64,000 nucleotides of DNA from Paraburkholderia hiiakae. Its GTDB lineage: Bacteria > Pseudomonadota > Gammaproteobacteria > Burkholderiales > Burkholderiaceae. Within the stretch, counting starts at the first letter, position 1. Each line of letters opens with the position of its first letter. A program made the position numbers and the translations under genes. The notes beneath the pieces were generated by a model. That model made no database searches. It worked only from the letters and a program-made list of their open reading frames with translations, and was not told the origin of the DNA. Below are positions 7,573 to 14,968 of the stretch, one piece after another. The stretch lies in NCBI RefSeq assembly GCF_904848665.1, contig NZ_CAJHCQ010000007.1, positions 186,001 to 250,000 of the forward strand, read 5' to 3'.

Positions 7573-7995
7573 ATGGCAAAGCAAAAAACCAATCCGAAAC
7601 TCGAGCAGGCACTCACGCGCGGCGATCTCGCCATCCGCCAGGCCAATTCGGCCCGCGCCACGGCGGTGCTGCGCGCGCTCGGCAAGATGATCGTCGAGGC
7701 TTCGGCCACCATCGGCGTCGAGGCGGACACCTCGATTCCCGACGGCGATCGCATCTACGACCCGGCCGATGGTCTGTGGCCGCAGTCGCTGCTGGTTTCG
7801 CTCGATGGCCCGGTGGAGGAGTCGGATCCGGAAGAGATCCGCACGGTGCGTTTGCTCGCCCAGACCCAATCGACGATGTTCCGCGTGGAATGGCATCGCG
7901 CCGACGGCAAGGTCGGTCGCCAGGAAGGCGGGCCGTTCGCGACGGTCGCGTTTATTTCGGACGTCGATATTCCCTGGGGAGACGACGAGGACTGA
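7573..7995 (+). CDS. Conserved-looking hypothetical cytosolic protein
   Basis: The 140-residue product starts MAKQKTNPKLEQALTRGDLA. It continues with a helical region and ends in a beta-rich, acidic half (SLLVSLDGPVEESDPEE, then WGDDED at the C-terminus). There is no signal peptide or membrane segment. I do not recognise a domain. It follows the permease by 104 bases on the same strand and converges on nodJ, from which it is separated by only 15 bases. No strong ribosome binding site is visible, so the start is moderately uncertain. Confidence 0.7.
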   Translation: MAKQKTNPKLEQALTRGDLAIRQANSARATAVLRALGKMIVEASATIGVEADTSIPDGDRIYDPADGLWPQSLLVSLDGPVEESDPEEIRTVRLLAQTQSTMFRVEWHRADGKVGRQEGGPFATVAFISDVDIPWGDDED

Positions 7996-8010
7996 GTTCC
8001 TCGCGATGTT

Positions 8011-8847
8011 TTAACGCATCATGCGTCGGCGGAACAGCACCGAAGCGATCGCGAACGGCACCACCACGTAGATCGCGAGCACCAGCAGGTGCAGGCCGGC
8101 CTGCTCGACAGGCCGGTCGAGCATGGCGGGGCGGATCAACGCGACGGCATGCGCGAGCGGCAGCATCAGCGTGATGTGCTGCGCGGCCGCGGGCAGTTGC
8201 GAGATCGGGAAGAACACGCCGGAGAGCAGCAGCATCGGCGTGAGCACGAGCGTCTGATAGAACATGAAGAAGTCGTAGGACGGCGCGAGCGCGGTGACGA
8301 TCATCGCGCAGCTCGCGAACGCGAGGCCCGCGAGCGCGATCACGGGCAGCGCGAGCAGCATGGAAGGAAAACTCGCGTAGCCGAGCAGGCCCGCCACCAC
8401 CATGATCGCCGCGCCGGAGAGTATCGACTTGCTCGCGGCCCACATCACTTCGCCAAGCACGACGTCGCCAAGCGTGAGCGGCGTGTGCATGATCGCTTCC
8501 CACGTGCGCTGCACGTGCATGCGCGAGAAGCCCGAGTACATCGACTCGAAGCTCGCCGACATCATCACCGAGGACGACACCGTGCCCGCCGCGAGAAACG
8601 CGATGTACGAGACGCCGTCGACGTGCCCAACCATCAGCCCGAGCCCGAAGCCGAGCCCGAAGAGATAAATCATCGGGTCGGCGAGATTGCCGAACATCGA
8701 CGCGAGGGCGAGCTTGCGCCAGACCAGATAATTACGCCGCCACACGGCTATCCAGTGCGTGGCGTTCGAAGGCAGCGCGGCGCGCGGCTCGCGCATGGGC
8801 GCATGGGCGGGGCGCGAGGGCGTCGGGTTGTTGGTGCGTGTCTGCAT
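8011..8847 (-). CDS. nodJ: ABC-2 type transporter permease, NodJ family
   Basis: The 278-residue product is an integral membrane permease with six hydrophobic helices. It carries the ABC-2/NodJ features: DPMIYLFGLGFGLG after the first helix, the conserved LLSGVFFPISQLP segment and LPLAHAVALIRP near the end. It pairs with the ATPase gene 57 bases upstream. Members of this family in rhizobia export lipochitooligosaccharide, but chromosomal copies are widespread in Burkholderiaceae without nod genes. The exported substrate here is unknown. No nodulation genes occur in the window. Confidence 0.85.
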   Translation of the reverse strand: MQTRTNNPTPSRPAHAPMREPRAALPSNATHWIAVWRRNYLVWRKLALASMFGNLADPMIYLFGLGFGLGLMVGHVDGVSYIAFLAAGTVSSSVMMSASFESMYSGFSRMHVQRTWEAIMHTPLTLGDVVLGEVMWAASKSILSGAAIMVVAGLLGYASFPSMLLALPVIALAGLAFASCAMIVTALAPSYDFFMFYQTLVLTPMLLLSGVFFPISQLPAAAQHITLMLPLAHAVALIRPAMLDRPVEQAGLHLLVLAIYVVVPFAIASVLFRRRMMR

Positions 8848-8904
8848 GGTGTCCTTGGCGATTCGTACGCCGCCGTCAATTCTGCCGCGTTAGTCTTGCT
8901 GCAG

Positions 8905-9819
8905 TTAGTCTTGCATCTCGCGGCCCGTGAGCCGCAGGAACACGTCTTCGAGATTCGCGGGCCGGTGCAGGTAGCGTAGATCGGAGCGATGGCGCAGCTT
9001 CGCATGCACGGGCGCGGGGTCATCGACATAGCAGAATAGCGTCTCGCCGCTGATCTCCGTGCGCTTCGCATCGGCCGCGAGTTCGTCGCGCAGCGAGACC
9101 GGGTCCGGGCCGTACACCTCGATCACATCGCAGCCGATCTCCGATTCGATCAGCGCTTTGGGCGCGCCCTCGGCGATCTTGCGGCCTTCCTCGATCACGC
9201 AGACGCGATTGCAAAGTCGTTCGGCCTCCTCCATGAAATGCGTGGTGAGGAGAATCGTCTTGCCGCGCGCGAGCAGCGAGCGCAGCCGCTCCCAGATCAG
9301 ATGCCGCGCCTGCGGGTCGAGGCCTGTCGTGGGCTCGTCCATCACGAGCACGTCGGGGTCGTTCACGAGCGCGCGCGCAAGGGTGAGACGACGGCGCATG
9401 CCGCCCGAGAGTTCACCCACGCGCGCGTCCGCCTTGCTTTCGAGGCGCGCGAATTCGAGCAGCGGCGCGACGAGTTCGCGCGTTTCGCGTGCGGACAAGC
9501 CGAAGTAACGGCCGAATACGAGCAGGTTCTCGCGCACGGTGAAGTCGGGGTCGAGATTATCGAACTGCGGCACCACCCCCACACGCCGGCGGGCGTGACG
9601 CGCGCGCGCCGGCACCGGTTCGCCGCACAGGCTGATGCGACCCGCATCGGGCGAAACGATGCCGAGCAGCATGCGCAGCGTCGTGGTTTTCCCGGCGCCA
9701 TTGGGGCCGAGCAGCCCGAAGCACTCACCGGGGAGGACGTTGAACGAGAGGCCGTTGACGACCGCCCTGTCTCCGTAATGTTTGATGACCTGCTCGAATT
9801 CGATGGCGGCTGCGGGCAT
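8905..9819 (-). CDS. nodI: ABC transporter ATP-binding protein, NodI family
   Basis: The 304-residue ATPase has Walker A LLGPNGAGKTTTLRMLLG, the Q loop at VPQFDNLDPDFT, the signature LSGGMRRRLTLARAL and Walker B LVMDEPTTGLDP. The switch His is in LLTTHFMEEAERL. The C-terminal ~80 residues match the extension typical of NodI/drug-export ATPases. I start it at the ATG at 9819 (MPAAAIEFEQV), which places the ABC domain right at the N-terminus. The frame stays open to 10104 but the extra part looks non-coding. It acts with the NodJ-type permease as an exporter. Confidence 0.87.
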   Translation of the reverse strand: MPAAAIEFEQVIKHYGDRAVVNGLSFNVLPGECFGLLGPNGAGKTTTLRMLLGIVSPDAGRISLCGEPVPARARHARRRVGVVPQFDNLDPDFTVRENLLVFGRYFGLSARETRELVAPLLEFARLESKADARVGELSGGMRRRLTLARALVNDPDVLVMDEPTTGLDPQARHLIWERLRSLLARGKTILLTTHFMEEAERLCNRVCVIEEGRKIAEGAPKALIESEIGCDVIEVYGPDPVSLRDELAADAKRTEISGETLFCYVDDPAPVHAKLRHRSDLRYLHRPANLEDVFLRLTGREMQD

Positions 9820-10140
9820 GGACCAGTTGAATGTGAGTCGAACGGGCGTCGCGCGAGTCGAGCGCAAAAGCGAACGAGAAATCGCACGAAACAAGGCGGC
9901 CCATTTTAGTGCATTGCTGCGTGGCGGGTTGGGCGCCGCTTCGAAGCCGTTTGACGTTGCATGAGGCGAATGCATGTCGGGGCAAGCATCCGGCCGTGCA
10001 CCAGACGCGTGCGCTGGGGAGGACGCATCTGGCGTTTTTCGATGCTCACCTGGCGTTTTCCAGCCCTTGCGTGTGGAATTGCGGCGCACCATCATGAGAA
10101 TCACACAGCCTGCAAGTCACGCGGGCAGGGAGAAGCGATC
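9820..10140. other. Divergent intergenic region nodI / universal stress gene
   Basis: These 321 bases should contain the promoters of the nodIJ operon and of the stress protein gene. I see no clear consensus promoter, hairpin or small gene. GGGAGA at 10129-10134 is the ribosome binding site of the downstream gene. Confidence 0.35.
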
Positions 10141-10611
10141 ATGGCGAGCTACAAAAAAATTCTGCTCTGTTACGACGGCTCGCGCGAAGGCCGCAAGGCA
10201 CTGCGTTGCGGCGCCGATCTTGCGCTCGATCTGCAGGCGGAAACGCATCTGCTCTCGGTTGTCGACATGCGTTCGACGATCGCCCAGAGCGCCGGCCTGC
10301 TGACCGATGTGGCTTGCGGGCGCTTCGAGGAAACGGCGCGCGAAATCCTTCAAGAAGGCGTGGACTGGCTCACTGAGCGCGGCGTGCGCGCCCAGGGCCA
10401 CTTCGCGTTCGGGCATCCGATCGACGAAATCGCGAATCTGGCCAGCGAATTGAATGCCGACCTCGTGGTGGTGGGTCACCGCTGCCGCACGGGGCTTTCG
10501 CGCTGGTGGATGGGCGCGGGCAACACGCCGCTGCTCGACCGCGTGTCGTGCAGCATTCTCGTGGCGTGTTCGTCGGCGGCTGAGGAAAAACAGCAGCAAG
10601 CCGCCGCGTAG
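10141..10611 (+). CDS. Universal stress protein family (UspA domain)
   Basis: The product is 156 residues forming a single UspA-type alpha/beta domain, from KILLCYDGSREGRKAL at the start to the C-terminal LDRVSCSILVAC. The nucleotide-loop motif normally reads G-x2-G then G-S/T. Here the first Gly is a Cys (HRCRTGLSRWWMGAG) and the final GS is GA, so ATP binding may be altered. The middle has FGHPIDEIANLASELNADL, normal for the family. GGGAGA precedes the ATG. Such proteins act in stress survival. The specific role is unknown. Confidence 0.88.
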   Translation: MASYKKILLCYDGSREGRKALRCGADLALDLQAETHLLSVVDMRSTIAQSAGLLTDVACGRFEETAREILQEGVDWLTERGVRAQGHFAFGHPIDEIANLASELNADLVVVGHRCRTGLSRWWMGAGNTPLLDRVSCSILVACSSAAEEKQQQAAA

Positions 10612-10692
10612 ACAATCAAGCGCGATCAAGCGCGATCAAACGGGCCGGCTCGCACAGAACCGGCCTGTCTCCGCTTTCACTTCCGATCTGTT

Positions 10693-11385
10693 TCAGTTCG
10701 AGACGTTTCCTTCGCTTAGCTCGACCGCTGAGAGCTTCCACGAGAAGAGCCCGTGACGCTGCAGGATGGCGGCATAGTGCTCGCCCGTACTGCCTCGGTC
10801 CCATGTGAGCGCAAATTCATTGAGACCGCGATAGCCGGCCGTGGTGACCGGCCGAGCCTCGGACGCGGGGTTGCCCGAGGCCGCTGGGGCCGGTGGCGCG
10901 GCGGTGGGCGGCGCCGATTGTGTGGATTCTGCCGGCTGTGCGCCAGATTCTGCGCCAGATTCCGCTGGCGGCGGCGCGTGCGGCCGGTCGCCAGGCTTGC
11001 CCGTTGGCGGCATGCCGTTCAGTAGAGCAGCCACGCCATCCGGTGTTGCGTAGGCATCCACGAGCGGACTGATTAGTGCCGCGCCAATCACGGCGCCGAG
11101 GATCAGCAGCGGATTGCTGCTGTGCTGCCCCTCGACGCGCCGCTGCAGCATTTCGCCAACCTGCTGCTTGAGGCTCAAACGTAGCGCTGGGTAATCGACG
11201 TACTCGTTGAGCGTGGCGGCGTCGCGAGCGTCGGCGGCGGCTTTCATGTGTTTCACCGCGATATAGGGCGACGCATAGGCGTAACCAAGCGCGGCAACAA
11301 TCATGGCGACCGCAACGGTGATCGCGACGGGCTTCTTCCAGCCTGGGGTCTTACGTGGGGTCGAGAGAGATTCTGTCATCGGCAT
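10693..11385 (-). CDS. DUF2939 family membrane-anchored protein
   Basis: The 230-residue product has a short cytosolic N-terminus and one membrane segment (VAITVAVAMIVAALGYAYA, residues ~20-40). A DUF2939-like domain follows (SPYIAVKHMKAAADARDAAT, then VDYPALRLSLKQQV). After that comes a Pro/Ala/Ser/Glu-rich linker of about 50 residues, and a C-terminal segment (YRGLNEFALTW) that is again conserved in the family. It is probably anchored in the inner membrane facing the periplasm. Function is unknown. It stands alone, with the minus-strand lexA pair upstream. Confidence 0.75.
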   Translation of the reverse strand: MPMTESLSTPRKTPGWKKPVAITVAVAMIVAALGYAYASPYIAVKHMKAAADARDAATLNEYVDYPALRLSLKQQVGEMLQRRVEGQHSSNPLLILGAVIGAALISPLVDAYATPDGVAALLNGMPPTGKPGDRPHAPPPAESGAESGAQPAESTQSAPPTAAPPAPAASGNPASEARPVTTAGYRGLNEFALTWDRGSTGEHYAAILQRHGLFSWKLSAVELSEGNVSN

Positions 11386-11486
11386 AGGGCAAATCGTTCA
11401 AACACGGTGTTGACCGCAAACCCGGCCAAACGATCCCGACCGTAACCTCTTCTCACATTTGAGCAGCGTATTCGCTCAATTCGGGC

Positions 11487-11864
11487 TTACTTCGCGAGCG
11501 CCCCAGGCAGGTCGCTTTGCTGCTCGGCAATGCAGCGGTCGATTGCGCGGCAGACCGCGTCAACCGTACCAACGAGGATGAGCCGCGACGGACCCTGATA
11601 GACGCGCACGGGCGCACGGCGCATGGGCTGTACGGTGTTGAGCGTGCTGTTGAGCGACACGCGCGCAAACGCCGGCTGAGCCGAGGGCAGCGCCGGCAGG
11701 TCGGCCGCGCTGGCCGCCACCATCTCCGGCGAGTCTTCGAAGAGCGAGCCGCTCAGTGCGGCGGCTGAATCGCGCACTTCGCGCACCGCGCACGAGGCGA
11801 TTCCACGGAGGTGGCGAAGACGGCCGAATTGACGGAAGGGCAGCAAGCGGGCAAGGCGTTCCAT
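11487..11864 (-). CDS. Small hypothetical protein downstream of lexA
   Basis: The product is 125 residues from the ATG at 11864, chosen for a GGAGAGA five bases upstream (an earlier in-frame start at 11909 lacks one). It begins with a basic helix (MERLARLLPFRQFGRLRHL). The middle is Ala/Ser-rich, and a compact C-terminal part (RVYQGPSRLILVGTVDAVC) looks like a small folded domain. It follows lexA on the same strand by 76 bases with no terminator between, so it is probably in the lexA transcript and SOS-induced. The position recalls sulA-type genes beside lexA in other groups, but I see no sequence support for that. Confidence 0.65.
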   Translation of the reverse strand: MERLARLLPFRQFGRLRHLRGIASCAVREVRDSAAALSGSLFEDSPEMVAASAADLPALPSAQPAFARVSLNSTLNTVQPMRRAPVRVYQGPSRLILVGTVDAVCRAIDRCIAEQQSDLPGALAK

Positions 11865-11940
11865 GACTCTCTCCAGGTAGTGCGCAGACGGTGCGCAATC
11901 TGCAGGCAAATTGCAGGCAAATTGCGCGCAGACGGACTTC

Positions 11941-12591
11941 TTAGAATTCGGTGGGGCGGATCAGGCCGACCGCAATGCCTTCCAGCGCGAATTCCGCGCT
12001 GCCGGCCTCGACAAAAATATTGTCGTAGTCGGGGTTCTCGGCGATCAGTTCGAGCCCATTTGGACGGCGCTTCAGGCGCTTCACGGTGACGTCGTCGCCA
12101 AGGCGCGCCACGATGATTTGCCCGTCTTTCGCTTCGGCCTTCTTTTGCACGGCGAGGAGGTCGCCGTCGAAAATGCCGGCGTCGCGCATGGAAAGCCCGC
12201 GGACCTTCAGCAGATAGTCGGGACGGCTCGAGAAGAGCGCCGGGTCGCACATGTAGTTCTGCGAGATGTGCTCCTGCGCGAGGATCGGGCTACCCGCTGC
12301 AACGCGGCCAACGAGCGGCAGCGAGAGTTGCATGATGCTCGGGTGCGGGAGCGTGAACTGGTGCGGCAGGTCGTCGGGCCCCGGCATGAGGCGGATGCCG
12401 CGCGAGGCGCCCGCAGCCAGTTCGATCACGCCCTTGCGCGCCAGCGCGCGCAGATGCTCCTCAGCGGAGTTGGCCGAACTGAAGCCGAGTTCCGCCGCGA
12501 TCTCGGCGCGCGTGGGCGGAAAGCCCGTGCGTTCGATGGCCCGGCGAACCAGATCGAAAACCTGCTGCTGTCGTGCGGTGAGTTTGGTCAT
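11941..12591 (-). CDS. lexA: SOS response repressor and protease LexA
   Basis: The product is 216 residues. The winged-helix DNA-binding domain is at residues 1-70 (FPPTRAEIAAELGFSSANSA). The Ala-Gly self-cleavage site is in GRVAAGSPILA, the catalytic Ser in VRGLSMRDAGIFDGD and the catalytic Lys in DDVTVKRL. LexA represses DNA-damage genes and cleaves itself when activated by RecA filaments. I start at the ATG at 12591 (MTKLTARQQQVF). The frame stays open upstream through the operators but that part is not homologous. Two LexA boxes lie just upstream, so the gene is self-regulated. Confidence 0.97.
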   Translation of the reverse strand: MTKLTARQQQVFDLVRRAIERTGFPPTRAEIAAELGFSSANSAEEHLRALARKGVIELAAGASRGIRLMPGPDDLPHQFTLPHPSIMQLSLPLVGRVAAGSPILAQEHISQNYMCDPALFSSRPDYLLKVRGLSMRDAGIFDGDLLAVQKKAEAKDGQIIVARLGDDVTVKRLKRRPNGLELIAENPDYDNIFVEAGSAEFALEGIAVGLIRPTEF

Positions 12592-12598
12592 GGCGCCA

Positions 12599-12614
12599 CT
12601 GTATGTTTGAACAG
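12599..12614. promoter_or_regulatory. LexA box 1 of lexA
   Basis: CTGT, eight bases, ACAG, ending eight bases upstream of the lexA start codon. The centre is less AT-rich than box 2, so it may be the weaker site. Its centre lies 20 bp (about two helical turns) from box 2. Confidence 0.75.
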
Positions 12615-12618
12615 GTAA

Positions 12619-12634
12619 CTGTATTTTTATACAG
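12619..12634. promoter_or_regulatory. LexA box 2 of lexA
   Basis: CTGTATTTTTATACAG, a perfect consensus with an AT-rich core, 28 bases upstream of the lexA start. With box 1 it gives the tandem operator arrangement also known for E. coli lexA. Confidence 0.88.
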
Positions 12635-12761
12635 TACTCGCCACTTTTCAAGTGTTACTTGAAGTTCGTCAACTGAGCGTTGCTATCAAGCCGCTTTCCC
12701 GTGTTTGCGCGGACGAAACCGCGCTCCAGCAGCGACTTCCTCTGTCCTTACCACTTTTGCG

Positions 12762-12793
12762 TATTAAAAAATGAGAAAACATCATTTTTAATA
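12762..12793. promoter_or_regulatory. AT-rich inverted repeat upstream of sbp
   Basis: TATTAAAAAATGA (12762-12774) is mirrored by TCATTTTTAATA (12782-12793) across a 7-base spacer, with one extra A in the left arm. It stands out in a GC-rich genome and lies 90 bases upstream of sbp. An operator for CysB, encoded at the end of the same gene run, is a reasonable guess. CysB sites are AT-rich but too loose to match by eye. Confidence 0.45.
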
Positions 12794-12883
12794 ATGTAAG
12801 CAGATCGCTAGACTGGCCTCCATCGTTAGCTGCAATTCACAGATGAGCGCGAACGAGCACACACGAAAACGGAGAACAGATAG

Positions 12884-13933
12884 ATGGGCACGACAAATAC
12901 GGGGCGCGCGGGCTGGCTGAAAACACTGGCGGCAAAACTGGTGATCGGCGTGGCGCCGCTCGTCGGAGTCATGGCGATGGCGCCCGTGGCCGCTCACGCG
13001 GATACGTCGCTGCTCAACGTCTCCTACGATCCGACGCGCGAGTTGTACCAGGACATCAACGAGGCCTTTATCAAGCAGTGGAAGGCGAAGACGGGCGAAA
13101 CGCTCACCATCAAGCAGTCGCATGGCGGCTCGGGTGCGCAGGCGCGCTCGGTGCTCGACGGCCTGCAGGCCGACGTCGTGACGCTCGCGCTGGCATGGGA
13201 CATCGACGCGCTCGCCAATAAGGGCATCGTCGCGAAGGACTGGCAAAAGCGCCTGCCCGACAACGCCTCGCCGTACACGTCGACCATTGTGTTTCTCGTG
13301 CGCAAGGGCAACCCCAAACACATCAAGGACTGGGACGATCTGACCAAGCCGGGCGTCTCGATCGTCACGCCGAATCCGAAGACTTCGGGCGGCGCGCGCT
13401 GGAACTATCTCGCGGCGTGGGCATATGCGCTGCACCAGCCGGGCGGCAACGAGCAGAAGGCCAAGGACTTCGTCTCGAAGCTCTATAAGAACGCGGGCGT
13501 GCTCGACTCGGGCGCGCGCGGAGCGACGACGAGCTTTGTGCAGCGCGATATCGGCGATGTGCTGATCGCATGGGAGAACGAAGCATTCCTTTCGCTCAAG
13601 GAGTTCGGGCCGGACAAGTTCGAGATCGTGGTGCCTTCGGTGAGCATTCTGGCTGAGCCGCCGGTCGCGGTGGTGGACAAGGTCGTCGAAAAGAAGGGCA
13701 CGCGCAAGGAGGCCGAGGCCTATCTGCAGTTCCTCTATAGCGAAGAGGGCCAGGAGATCGCCGCGAAGAACTTCTACCGTCCGCGTTCGGACAAGGTCCC
13801 GGCAGCGCTCACGGCGAAGTTTCCGAAGCTGAAGCTCTATACGGTTGACGACACGTTCGGCGGCTGGACCAACGCGCAGAAGACGCATTTTGCCGATGGC
13901 GGTGTGTTCGATTCGATCTATCAGCCGCAGTAA
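12884..13933 (+). CDS. sbp: Periplasmic sulfate-binding protein
   Basis: The product is 349 residues. A long n-region (about 12 residues) and a hydrophobic stretch form a signal peptide, with cleavage after AHA near residue 38. The mature protein starts DTSLLNVSYDPTRELYQDIN, the hallmark of Sbp/CysP. The sulfate-contact segments SHGGSGAQARSVLDG and NPKTSGGARWNYLAAW are present, as is ENEAFLS. It captures sulfate (or thiosulfate) for the CysTWA importer encoded downstream. GGAGA lies nine bases before the ATG at 12884. An AT-rich dyad upstream may be the operator. Confidence 0.95.
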   Translation: MGTTNTGRAGWLKTLAAKLVIGVAPLVGVMAMAPVAAHADTSLLNVSYDPTRELYQDINEAFIKQWKAKTGETLTIKQSHGGSGAQARSVLDGLQADVVTLALAWDIDALANKGIVAKDWQKRLPDNASPYTSTIVFLVRKGNPKHIKDWDDLTKPGVSIVTPNPKTSGGARWNYLAAWAYALHQPGGNEQKAKDFVSKLYKNAGVLDSGARGATTSFVQRDIGDVLIAWENEAFLSLKEFGPDKFEIVVPSVSILAEPPVAVVDKVVEKKGTRKEAEAYLQFLYSEEGQEIAAKNFYRPRSDKVPAALTAKFPKLKLYTVDDTFGGWTNAQKTHFADGGVFDSIYQPQ

Positions 13934-13991
13934 GTCACGCAGTACCGCAGTACCGGTCGACAGTCGATAACGACGCGACCGCATAACAACG

Positions 13992-14016
13992 AAGCGCGCC
14001 CACGGGCGCGCTTTTC
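13992..14016 (+). terminator. Hairpin/attenuator between sbp and cysT
   Basis: A 9-bp GC-rich stem (AAGCGCGCC / GGCGCGCTT) with a 4-base loop ends in TTTT. It sits in the 129-base gap between sbp and cysT. A partial terminator here would give more binding protein than permease, as is common in ABC importer operons. Confidence 0.65.
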
Positions 14017-14062
14017 GGCGCCGCCAGAGAACCCGGCCAGGCGCGCAACCCATGTCTGGACG

Positions 14063-14968
14063 ATGAGCATGACAACGTTACGATTGCGCAAGCCCAGTGC
14101 GCTGCCTGGCTTCGGCTTGACGCTCGGCATCACGGTGGCTTACCTGAGCCTCGTGGTGCTCATTCCGCTTGCCGCCACCTTCCTCAAGACGGCGACGCTC
14201 GACTGGAGCCAGTTCGTGCGCGCCGTGTGGTCGCCGCGCGTGATCGCGTCGTACCGTCTCACGTTCACGGCCGCGCTCGGTGCTGCGCTCATCAACGCGG
14301 TGTTCGGCTTCCTGCTCGCGTGGGTGCTCGTGCGCTATACGTTCCCGTTCAAACGGGTGATCGATGCGCTCGTCGATCTGCCGTTCGCGCTGCCGACTTC
14401 CGTCGCGGGCATTTCGCTCGCTGCCGTGTATGCCGGCAATGGCTGGATCGGCCAGTTCCTTCAGCCGCTTGGGCTGAAGGTCGCGTTCACGCCGCTTGGC
14501 GTGCTCGTGGCGCTGACCTTCATCGGCTTGCCGTTCGTCGTGCGCACCGTGCAGCCGGTGCTCGAGGACTTCGAGCGCGAACAGGAGGAGGCCGCTGCGT
14601 GCCTTGGCGCCTCGCGCTGGCTCACGTTCCGCCGCGTCGTGCTGCCCGCGGTGCTGCCGGCGCTGCTCACCGGCTTCGCGCTCGCGTTCGCGCGCGCGCT
14701 GGGCGAGTACGGCTCGGTCATCTTCATCGCCGGCAACGTGCCGATGAAGTCGGAGATCACGTCGCTCCTCATCATCACGAAGCTCGAACAATACGATTAC
14801 GCGGGCGCAACGGCGCTCGCCGTGATGATGCTCTGCGTCTCGTTCGTCATGCTGCTTCTCATCAATTCGCTGCAGTGGTATTTGCAACGCCGTACGAGCC
14901 GGGGCGTTTCGGCCGGCAGCGCGCCGAATGCCGTTGTGGGCGCAACCGTCGCGGGAGGTGCGCAATGA
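14063..14968 (+). CDS. cysT: Sulfate/thiosulfate ABC transporter permease CysT (CysU)
   Basis: The product is 301 residues of the binding-protein-dependent inner-membrane permease type, with about six helices. SVAGISLAAVYAGNGWIGQF is the sulfate permease signature. The EAA loop that docks onto the ATPase reads EEAAACLGASRWLTFRRVVLP. With CysW it forms the sulfate channel. The start is the ATG at 14063. An in-frame ATG at 14069 is equally possible, as no strong ribosome binding site separates them. Its stop overlaps the cysW start by four bases (ATGA), so translation is coupled. Confidence 0.95.
   Translation: MSMTTLRLRKPSALPGFGLTLGITVAYLSLVVLIPLAATFLKTATLDWSQFVRAVWSPRVIASYRLTFTAALGAALINAVFGFLLAWVLVRYTFPFKRVIDALVDLPFALPTSVAGISLAAVYAGNGWIGQFLQPLGLKVAFTPLGVLVALTFIGLPFVVRTVQPVLEDFEREQEEAAACLGASRWLTFRRVVLPAVLPALLTGFALAFARALGEYGSVIFIAGNVPMKSEITSLLIITKLEQYDYAGATALAVMMLCVSFVMLLLINSLQWYLQRRTSRGVSAGSAPNAVVGATVAGGAQ

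Noticed and set aside
8011..9819. Symbiosis (nodulation) locus
   Set aside because: Only the transporter pair is present, which is common in non-symbiotic Burkholderiaceae; no nod enzyme genes or nod-box-like element seen.
9820..10104. Extended N-terminus of the NodI-type ATPase
   Set aside because: The open frame continues, but its translation is low-quality and not family-like. The ATG at 9819 fits the domain start.
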